From JBBQNJ01 sp038329845 (lineage in GTDB: Bacteria; Planctomycetota; Phycisphaerae; Tepidisphaerales; Tepidisphaeraceae), in assembly GCA_038329845.1 (NCBI GenBank), contig JBBQNJ010000042.1, positions 1 to 41,568 on the forward strand: a stretch of DNA of 41,568 bases, in the 5' to 3' direction. Below are positions 16,058 through 22,793 of the stretch, one piece after another (within the stretch, counting starts at the first letter, position 1; the number at the start of each line of letters is the position of its first letter). The notes under the pieces are model-generated. The model saw nothing but the letters and a program-made list of their open reading frames with translations. It was not told the origin of the DNA and did not search any database. A program made the position numbers and the translations under genes.

Positions 16058-17244
16058 GCCTTCTTTTTTCGTCCGCTCAGATAGCTCTCCATGATGCAAC
16101 TGCCCAGGTCGCCGCTGTTGGTATAGAACGCCACGCCGCGGGTGAGCCGGGTGAGTTGATCGACGAAGTTGACCCAATCCATGCCCCAGTAGTCCTCGAT
16201 CAGGGCGAAGGTACTGATGCGGCATCCATCGCGGGCGGCCAGGACGGCTTCCTTGAGCGTAGCGACGGTGCTGCGGGGATCGGGGGGGTAGAGCAGGTAA
16301 ATGTACTCGCCTTCGACATGGGCGGTGGGTTGGCCGTAGGTGATGATGAAAAGCTGCTTGTTCTCGCTGGTTCGCTTGCGGAGGATCTGGCGGGCGAGGC
16401 TCAGGCCCATGTGCAGGTTGGTGAAATGCTGGGGGGCGCGGGATAATTGGGCCTTGGGGATGCGCAGGCGCACCTGGTAATCGTGAACCGAGACCGGCTT
16501 GGGCATCGACAGCGGGAGCAGTACTTCGGGGATGCGCTCAGCGCCGGAAAAGAACCCGACGAAGTCGATCGAATCCTGTGGAAATCGGCTTCGCACCAGC
16601 GACTGCATCGCCATTGCGACTTTTTTGGCGGCGAGAAACCGCCCGTAGCGCATCATCGAGCCTGACATATCCAGCAGGACGACGGTGGAGCAACTGGTGG
16701 TTCCTTCGTGCAGGTGCAGCTCGAAGTCGCCTTCCTTGAAGCGGATGGCGGGGCGCGGGGCGATCGCGGGCGAAGGCGACGCGGGGGGCGATGGGATTGA
16801 AGCGAAGGCCTGGGGGTCGCGCGTGAGGGCGTTTTTGAGCGTCTGGTTGATATCCAGTTCGGAGACCGGGTCGCCGTATTGATAGGGTTTGGTCCCCTCG
16901 ATGCGTTCACCGCCAGCCCCGGGAGTGGTTCGCTCGTGGCCGTCGCGCTGGCCCTGGCGGAGATTGGCGAAGACCTCCATCAGAGCTTTTCGCTGCATTC
17001 GTCCGATGGACCGCGGGGTGAGGCGGAGTTTGCCGTTGGCGTCCTTTTCCAGCATCCCCTCATCGAGGAGTTGCTGGAGGAAGTCAGCCTTTTCAGGGTC
17101 TTGGGGGTCGTTCATCATCTTTTCCAGCGCCCGCATCGCCTGCTCGCCGTACTGCATGATGAACTGCATAACCTGATCGAACCCGAAGAGCTTGTCCTGG
17201 GTGGGAAACTCATCGCCGCTGAACTCGCCGTAAAAATACTTCAT
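16045..17244 (-). CDS. von Willebrand factor A domain protein
   Basis: The 399-residue protein begins MKYFYGEFSGDEFPTQDKLF. The N-terminal helical region (about 1-145) is followed by a Pro/Ala linker (about 148-166) and a VWA domain with the metal-site motif DMSGSM (D192-S194-S196). A later Thr lies in the THFT.. region before LHMGLSLARQIL, and IITYGQPTA forms the next strand. Bacterial proteins of this architecture often work with MoxR-type AAA ATPases as metal-dependent adaptor or insertase modules; no such ATPase is in the window. No good ribosome site precedes the start, but conserved-looking sequence begins at this Met. Its tail overlaps the GT-C gene on the other strand. Confidence 0.8.
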   Translation of the reverse strand: MKYFYGEFSGDEFPTQDKLFGFDQVMQFIMQYGEQAMRALEKMMNDPQDPEKADFLQQLLDEGMLEKDANGKLRLTPRSIGRMQRKALMEVFANLRQGQRDGHERTTPGAGGERIEGTKPYQYGDPVSELDINQTLKNALTRDPQAFASIPSPPASPSPAIAPRPAIRFKEGDFELHLHEGTTSCSTVVLLDMSGSMMRYGRFLAAKKVAMAMQSLVRSRFPQDSIDFVGFFSGAERIPEVLLPLSMPKPVSVHDYQVRLRIPKAQLSRAPQHFTNLHMGLSLARQILRKRTSENKQLFIITYGQPTAHVEGEYIYLLYPPDPRSTVATLKEAVLAARDGCRISTFALIEDYWGMDWVNFVDQLTRLTRGVAFYTNSGDLGSCIMESYLSGRKKKAHIA

Positions 17245-17811
17245 CGAGCGTAATTGTAGGCGGGCGCGTAGGCGGTTTGGCGCGGCTGGCGCCGCCGACA
17301 TCGCATCCGCATCTTGCGATTCGGGATTTTCTCATCTTGCATCCACGCGGGATTGGTGCAATGCCGCCGTCCGCTTCGCCATCCACGTCGATTTACTGGC
17401 ATCCTTCGGGCCAACCCCTCGCTCACATCCAAGCGATGCGTCTGAGTCCCCCGATCCACACTGATGCCATTCCATTGATATCGCCGCGGTTGACATCGCC
17501 GCGGTTGATATCGCAGCGCTCGATCCCACTTCGACCCGATCTTCGCCGCAATGCATCCGCCGGATGCGATGGGGATTTTTCGCCGGCGGCGCTATTGAAA
17601 AGGGTCGATCGACTTGGGTAGGCTGCACCGCACGTCATCGCTTCGCGCGGGACCGATGCCGGCGAGCAGTCGAGGACGAGGCGGCGGACGCCCTTCGGGG
17701 CCGCGAGGTGTAAATGCGGCTCCGTTGGATCGACGCGGCGGGAACTTGCGGGGCGGCAGCGGAGAAAGTGACATCCACCTGTTTTGGCGTCAGAAAAGGG
17801 ACAGCGGCAGA
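17245..17811. other. Gene-poor stretch with a 15-bp triple tandem repeat
   Basis: No gene with recognisable features was found on either strand; several open frames here look like by-products of GC bias. At 17475-17519 three 15-bp units (TTGATATCGCCGCGG and two variants with one to three changes) stand in tandem. GGGACA occurs at 17799-17804, just before the decayed MITE copy. Confidence 0.45.
17475..17519. repeat. 15-bp tandem repeat, three copies
   Basis: The units are TTGATATCGCCGCGG (17475-17489), TTGACATCGCCGCGG (17490-17504) and TTGATATCGCAGCGC (17505-17519). They lie outside any supported gene. Confidence 0.7.
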
Positions 17812-17901
17812 AAAGTGAAATCTACGAATGAAAAGAGCCGCCTTATCAGCCCAAGACGACAGTGGAGTTCGGCGAATTTGGCCCTTAAGGGAGCGGCATT
17901 C
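17812..17901 (+). mobile_element. Degenerate third copy of the MITE-like element
   Basis: The segment contains AGAGCCGCCTTA, AGACGACAGT, GAGTTCGGCGAATTTG and CCCTTAAGGGAGCGGCATTC in the same order as copy 2 (GCCGCCTTA, AGACTGCAGT, GAGTTTGCCGACTTTG, CCCTTAAGTGAATGGCATTC). The right terminal repeat is recognisable with about three changes. The left one is deleted or scrambled, and no matching flanking direct repeat remains. It appears to be an old, immobile relic. Confidence 0.6.
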
Positions 17902-18077
17902 GTGACATCGATATTGTTTGCCCGGCACCGAAAAGGTGGAAGTGGATTTTCCGGTGCTTTGGCGTCTCAAGGTTTCGCACGGGACGGGCACCCATCGAGA
18001 TATCGACAAGGCCGGAGCCGAGAAAGCGCGAAACAAGATCGATCCTTCTCTTCCGAATACGGAAAACAATGTAATGG

Positions 18078-18629
18078 AGGCGCCTTCGTATCTGGACACT
18101 GCGAGGAGCATTAATCGTTGTATCCATTTCGACGATCGCCGTCTTCGTCGATTGGGTGCGGGGGCATAGATACATCGGCGGGGCGCGACTCGACGCGACG
18201 CTGCTTCCCGGTGTTCGAGCAGGCTTTGGTTCCCATACCAGCGAAGGGTCGGTGCGGGGTGGAATTTACTTCGGCGGGGCGGGCCCTGAAGGTCCGTATT
18301 TACCAGTAGTCTCATTTGACTACTTCTTCGATGAGCCGGTGCGCGGAATCCACTGGGACAACCATTGGGAGTTCTACTGCGATTGGCGGCTGAGCGAGCG
18401 CGGTGGGTGGGTTCCGTGGTCTGTAAGACTGGACTTTCGAGTCCCTCACTGGGCGCTCTTGCTGATCTTGGCGCCGTAGCCGATGTGGCGTCTGGCAGGT
18501 CTGCCGCGACGACGGCGGATCGCTCGAGGGTTGTGTCCGGTCTGCGGGTACGACCTGCGCGCCACTCCGAACCGTTGTCCCGAATGCGGCACGTGTTTGG
18601 ATAATCGGCATTTGCGGCGCGTCCGATAA
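18078..18629 (+). pseudogene. Remnant of a planctomycete zinc-ribbon membrane protein (CPxCGYDLR type)
   Basis: One frame from 18078 encodes an N-terminal basic and hydrophobic anchor (RRLRIWTLRGALIVVSIST, then IAVFVDWVRG) and a Gly/Trp/Tyr-rich middle. VRLDFRVPHWALLLILAP is then cut by TAG at 18477-18479. After the stop the same frame continues LPRRRRIARGLCPVCGYDLR, then ATPNRCPECG, to TAA 18627-18629. That layout (one N-terminal helix, VPHW plus a second helix, Arg cluster, four-Cys ribbon) is one I associate with an abundant planctomycete family. No start codon lies in frame at the N-terminus; ATG 18074 is one base out of frame. So at least two lesions are present. A 48-residue ribbon alone could start at ATG 18483. 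Confidence 0.65.
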
Positions 18630-18660
18630 CGAGCGTAAGTCTTGCGGGGATAAGAAATTG

Positions 18661-18690
18661 TTGACACTTCGGCGGGGCGGGACCTAGGAT
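18661..18690 (+). promoter_or_regulatory. Putative sigma70-type promoter upstream of the membrane GT2 gene
   Basis: TTGACA (18661-18666, a perfect -35 match) and TAGGAT (18685-18690, four of six to TATAAT) are 18 bases apart. The leader to the ATG at 18907 would be about 210 bases, and I see no riboswitch fold in it. Confidence 0.4.
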
Positions 18691-18906
18691 TCGGGTTGGC
18701 CGTCATAGGCTTTGGTGAAGAATCGGGTAACATAGCGGTCGCCGCATCCGTTCGAGCGGGTGGCGGGATCGGTGTTTCTTTGGGGCCGACGGAAGGGGCA
18801 GGGACGCCCGGGTGAATGGTTTGGGGTCGGATTTTGATTTCTATCCCGCGGAGGGCTGATCGGCGGTGAGCCGGGGCCTTTGCGGGACTCTTGGGCGTTT
18901 TGACCT

Positions 18907-20463
18907 ATGTGGAACTGGCAATTCTGGATCGTCGCTTTTTACGTCGCCATTCTTTGTATGGTGGCGATCTACGGGTTCCACCGCTACGTGCTGGTGTACC
19001 TTTACATCAAGCACCGCAACGATGGGTATCGGCTGCGCGGGTGCTTTCTGGATCGGCCGCGGGTGACGGTGCAGTTGCCGATGTACAACGAAGACACGGT
19101 GGCCGAGCGGATCATTAAGGCGACGTGCCAGATCGACTATCCGCTGGATCGGTTGGAGATCCAGGTTCTGGATGATTCGACGGATCATTCGGCGGAGATC
19201 GCCAAGCGGGCGTGCGAGGAATGGGCGGCCAAGGGGTATCCGGTGAAGTACATTCATCGGACCAACCGGGTGGGGTACAAGGCCGGGGCCTTGGCCGAGG
19301 GGCTGAAGCAGGCGAGCGGGGAGTACATCGCCATCTTCGATGCCGACTTTATCCCGCCGCGGGATGTGCTTAAGAACGTCGTGAACTATTTTCTGGATGA
19401 GAAGATCGGGTGCGTGCAGACGCGCTGGGATCATCTGAATCGCAATGCCTCGTTGTTGACGCGGAGTCAGGCGATTTTCCTGGACGGGCATTTCGTGATC
19501 GAGCATACGGCGCGGAATCGCTCGGGGCGGTTCATGCACTTCAACGGGACGGCCGGGGTCTGGCGAAGGACGTGCATCGACGATGCGGGGGGCTGGGAAC
19601 ATGACACGCTGACCGAAGACCTGGACTTAAGCTACCGGGCGCAGCTTAAGGGTTGGCAGTTCGTTTATCTGCCGCAGTATGCAGCGCCGGCGGAATTACC
19701 GCCGGAAATGATTGCGTTCAAGCAGCAGGCGCATCGCTGGACGAAGGGGAGTGTCCAGACGGCGATCAAGCTGCTGCCGCGAATTCTCAAGAGCAAGTGG
19801 CTGAGCTATCGGATCAAGACCGAGGCGTTTTTTCATTTGACCAATACGCTGGTCTATCCGCTGATGGTGCTGCTGACGATCCTGTTGTATCCGACGCTGT
19901 TTCAGGTGCTGGACGCCAATGAGCGGAACACCTGGGGTCATTACATTTTTTCGGCGACGTTGTTCGTGCTGGCGACGTGTTCGGCGAGTACGTTCTTTAT
20001 TTTCGGGCAGCGCGAGTTGTTCGGGCGCGAGGCGGGGTGGAAGACGCTTCTGTATTTGCCGATTTTGATGGGGCTGGGGGTGGGGATCAGCATCAATAAC
20101 GCCAAGGCGGTGGTCGAGGCGATCATCGGGGCGATTCGGCGCAAGCCCAGCGAGTTTGTGCGGACGCCCAAGTACGGGGTGAGCGGATTGCAGCGAAGCC
20201 AGTGGAAGCATCAGCGGGTGTTTACGACCAAGCGGCTGATGTGGCCGCTGGTGGAGATCGCGTTCGGCTGCTACATGGGCGTGTGCATTTTCATCAGCGT
20301 GTACTATCACTGGGCGATGAGCGCGCTGCCGTTTTTGATTATCTTCGCCGGCGGGTATTTCTACGTGGGATTCGGCTCGTTGTACGCGTTGTGGAACATG
20401 CACCACGAGGCCGAGAAGGAAGCGCCGCTGGCGGCCGAGGCGACCGAGATCGCCGGGCTGTGA
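18907..20463 (+). CDS. Membrane-embedded processive-type family 2 glycosyltransferase (cellulose synthase-like)
   Basis: The 518-residue protein has an N-terminal membrane helix (QFWIVAFYVAILCMVAIYGF) and a GT-A catalytic domain carrying the D,D,D,QxxRW set: VLDDSTDHS (about 89), FDADF (about 144), TEDLDLSYR (about 237) and QQAHRW (about 276). At least four further helices lie between about 305 and 500. This architecture is shared with CslA/mannan, cellulose and hyaluronan synthases, which polymerise sugars from UDP- or GDP-sugars while extruding the chain. Product and donor are unknown. There is no PilZ domain. The Gfo/Idh oxidoreductase follows after 54 bases with no T-run terminator, so co-transcription is likely. 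Confidence 0.87.
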   Translation: MWNWQFWIVAFYVAILCMVAIYGFHRYVLVYLYIKHRNDGYRLRGCFLDRPRVTVQLPMYNEDTVAERIIKATCQIDYPLDRLEIQVLDDSTDHSAEIAKRACEEWAAKGYPVKYIHRTNRVGYKAGALAEGLKQASGEYIAIFDADFIPPRDVLKNVVNYFLDEKIGCVQTRWDHLNRNASLLTRSQAIFLDGHFVIEHTARNRSGRFMHFNGTAGVWRRTCIDDAGGWEHDTLTEDLDLSYRAQLKGWQFVYLPQYAAPAELPPEMIAFKQQAHRWTKGSVQTAIKLLPRILKSKWLSYRIKTEAFFHLTNTLVYPLMVLLTILLYPTLFQVLDANERNTWGHYIFSATLFVLATCSASTFFIFGQRELFGREAGWKTLLYLPILMGLGVGISINNAKAVVEAIIGAIRRKPSEFVRTPKYGVSGLQRSQWKHQRVFTTKRLMWPLVEIAFGCYMGVCIFISVYYHWAMSALPFLIIFAGGYFYVGFGSLYALWNMHHEAEKEAPLAAEATEIAGL

Positions 20464-20517
20464 CGCTGGGCGTGCCGCGCTTGATCGCGGCGGGTCCGGA
20501 TTGTTGGGAAACAAACC

Positions 20518-21660
20518 ATGAATGAACCGATTCGAGTGGGCCTGTGCGGCATCGGCCGCGCGGGCTGGGGAATGCACTGCCGCGAACTGGATGCCCGCAA
20601 GGACAGGTTCACGATCGTGGCGGCGATGGATGTGGATGAATCGCGGCTGGAGAAGATGCGCCAGCGTTACGGGTGCCGGACGTATACGCGGATTGGGCAG
20701 TTGGCTCGAGATGCGGATGTGGAACTGGTGGATGTGGCGACGCCGACGAAGTTTCACGTCGACCACGCCGTCGCGGGATTGAAGGCCGGGCGACATGTCT
20801 TGGTGGAAAAGCCGTTCGCGGCGAGTTTTGCCGAGGCCCGGCGGATCGCCAAGGCCGCCGAGGGCGCCGCGGGCCGGCTGTTCGTGCGTCATAACCGGCG
20901 GTTTGAAAGCGCGTTTTGCCACATTCGGCAGATTCTCAGCCAAGGGACAATCGGCGAGCCGTTCGAGATCAAGCTGCGCCGTCATAATTATCAGCGGCGC
21001 GACGACTGGCAGGCGATTCGCGCCGAAGCGGGGGGGCAGTTGCTCAACTGGGGACCGCATATCGTCGATCACGCGCTGCAATTTTTGGGCAGCCCGGTCA
21101 AACGGCAGTGGGCCGATCTGAAGAAGATCGCGGCGTTGGGCGATGCCGAGGATCACTTGAAGATCGTGCTGATGGGTGAGAACAGCCGGGTGGTAGACCT
21201 GGAGATCAGCGGCGGGGCGGCGCTCGGCGATCCGGTCTACACGATCCTGGGGACGCGCGGGGCGCTGGTGAGCGATGAGAAGACGATCCGGATTCGCCGT
21301 CTGGACCCGGCGGTGACGCTGGAGGACCGGCGGGCGAGCGATGCGACGCCGCCCATGGAAGGCGCGTTCGGTAATCCGCGGGAGTTGCACTGGATCGAAG
21401 AGACGATCCCGGTGTCGCCGAATCCGGCGTGCGATCCGACGAGTATCTGGGATGCACTGTATCCGGCGATTCGAGAGGATACGCCGTTCGGGGTGACGAC
21501 GGCCGAGGCGCTGGAGGTGATGCGGGTGATCGACCTGGCGCGCAAGGGAACGGTGTTTTCAGCGGCGGTGCGTCGGCGGCGGGAGTCGGCGGCGGCGCAA
21601 GGGGATGGTCTTTGCGTCGGCGGGGGGTCGGCGGCATCGCAGGCGCAGAGCGGGGCCTGA
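20518..21660 (+). CDS. Gfo/Idh/MocA family NAD(P)-dependent oxidoreductase
   Basis: The 380-residue protein has an N-terminal Rossmann fold (VGLCGIGRAGWGMHC, nucleotide loop GxGxxG-like at about 11-16; DVATPTKFHVDHA; VLVEKPFA with the family Glu-Lys-Pro at about 100). The C-terminal alpha/beta domain contains WGPHIVDHALQFLG, where the His of the GPH..D motif is the usual substrate-side residue. Members oxidise or reduce sugars and related polyols. Position directly after a membrane glycosyltransferase suggests supply or modification of a sugar precursor, but that is inference. An Ala/Gly/Arg-rich tail extends past the fold. dapF begins 52 bases later. Confidence 0.88.
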   Translation: MNEPIRVGLCGIGRAGWGMHCRELDARKDRFTIVAAMDVDESRLEKMRQRYGCRTYTRIGQLARDADVELVDVATPTKFHVDHAVAGLKAGRHVLVEKPFAASFAEARRIAKAAEGAAGRLFVRHNRRFESAFCHIRQILSQGTIGEPFEIKLRRHNYQRRDDWQAIRAEAGGQLLNWGPHIVDHALQFLGSPVKRQWADLKKIAALGDAEDHLKIVLMGENSRVVDLEISGGAALGDPVYTILGTRGALVSDEKTIRIRRLDPAVTLEDRRASDATPPMEGAFGNPRELHWIEETIPVSPNPACDPTSIWDALYPAIREDTPFGVTTAEALEVMRVIDLARKGTVFSAAVRRRRESAAAQGDGLCVGGGSAASQAQSGA

Positions 21661-21712
21661 TCGGCGGGGCGGTCTTGGTGCTCGATTGCGCCGGCGCGGG
21701 GTATCAATACAC

Positions 21713-22585
21713 ATGCGATTCACGAAGATGCACGGGATCGGCAACGACTATGTGTATGTCGATGCCTTCGAGCAGCGCGTGGCCGATCCGGCGGGGTTGG
21801 CGCCGATCGTGTCGGATCGTCACACGGGCATCGGCGGCGACGGGATGATCCTGATCCTGCCGTCGGAGATTGCCGATGTGCGGATGCGGATGTTCAACGC
21901 CGATGGGTCGGAATCGGAGATGTGCGGCAACGGCGTGCGCTGCGTGGCGAAGTATGCATACGAACACGGGCTGAGTGAGTCGAATCCGATGCGGGTGGAG
22001 ACGGGTCGGGGGGTGTTGACGCTGGAGCTGGAGGTCAAGGGTGGGAAGGTCGAGGCGGTCACGGTGGACATGGGCCGTCCGATCCTCGACTTGGCGAGCA
22101 TTCCGGTGGATTCATCGCGGCTGGGCGTGCAGGCGGGCGGTGGGGGACATGGGCTTGCACTAGAGGGCGAGTCATCGGGCCGGGCGGGGCCGTATCGCGC
22201 CGAGGTGATGTTCGTGTCGATGGGGAACCCGCATGCGGTGATTTTTGTTCCCGATGTCGCCGCGGTGGACGTGGCGGGGCTGGGGCCGCGGCTGGAGCAT
22301 CATCGGGCGTTCCCCCGGCGGATCAACGTCCATTGGGTGCAGGTCCATTCGCGCGGCGAAGTGACGATGCGCACCTGGGAGCGCGGCAGCGGGATCACGC
22401 TCGCGTGTGGCACGGGGGCGTGCGCGGTGTGCGTGGCGGGGGGGCTTTCCGGACGAACCGATCGACGGGTGTTGGCGCATCTGCCGGGGGGCGATCTGAC
22501 GCTGGAGTGGCGCGAGGATGATCATGTAATGATGACCGGCCCGGCGACCGAGGTTTTTAGCGGCGACTGGCCGGACGCGGGATGA
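21713..22585 (+). CDS. dapF: Diaminopimelate epimerase
   Basis: The 290-residue enzyme interconverts LL- and meso-diaminopimelate for lysine and peptidoglycan. It begins MRFTKMHGIGNDYVYVDAFE. Both catalytic cysteines are present: Cys71 in SEMCGNGVRC and Cys232 in LACGTGACA. Substrate-binding motifs IGGDGMILI, NADGSESE, GNPHAVIF and WERGSGIT are also present. ATG 21713 gives the standard N-terminus. Its presence fits planctomycetes that retain diaminopimelate-based peptidoglycan. Palindromic repeats follow the stop. Confidence 0.96.
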   Translation: MRFTKMHGIGNDYVYVDAFEQRVADPAGLAPIVSDRHTGIGGDGMILILPSEIADVRMRMFNADGSESEMCGNGVRCVAKYAYEHGLSESNPMRVETGRGVLTLELEVKGGKVEAVTVDMGRPILDLASIPVDSSRLGVQAGGGGHGLALEGESSGRAGPYRAEVMFVSMGNPHAVIFVPDVAAVDVAGLGPRLEHHRAFPRRINVHWVQVHSRGEVTMRTWERGSGITLACGTGACAVCVAGGLSGRTDRRVLAHLPGGDLTLEWREDDHVMMTGPATEVFSGDWPDAG

Positions 22586-22595
22586 GTCGCATCGG

Positions 22596-22719
22596 GGTGC
22601 AGGCATCTTGCCTGCATGGGCGCCGGGAGGGTGGAACCCTGCACCCTAGAGAGACAGGACAGGCGCAGCGTGGTGCAGGCATCTTGTCTGCATGGGTGCC
22701 GGGAGGGCGGTAGCCTGCA
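22596..22719. repeat. Pair of 48-bp direct repeats, each with a TGCAGGCA palindrome
   Basis: Copies at 22596-22643 and 22672-22719 agree at 43 of 48 positions by hand count. Each begins with a hairpin (TGCAGGCA...TGCCTGCA; in copy 2 one stem base is changed to T) and contains GCCGGGAGGG. They fill the gap between the convergent genes dapF and hrpB. The stems could act as bidirectional terminators or mRNA 3'-end stabilisers, but there is no T-run. Confidence 0.7.
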
Positions 22720-22793
22720 TCACAGGGGGTTGATGTAGTTCGCGTGTGATCCGTGCATCCCGAATGGGATCTCCGGTATCTCCCATTCCCGCT

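Noticed and set aside
17277..17621. Plus-strand open frame of 114 codons
   Set aside because: Composition follows the tandem repeat and GC bias. There is no ribosome site and no recognisable domain, and it overlaps the VWA upstream region.
17918..18169. Plus-strand open frame of 83 codons before the zinc-ribbon remnant
   Set aside because: It runs out of frame into the better supported zinc-ribbon coding sequence and shows no family features.
22596..22719. Two spaced repeats considered as a minimal CRISPR
   Set aside because: Only two units, each with its own internal hairpin and 48 bp long, with a single 28-bp gap and no cas genes nearby.
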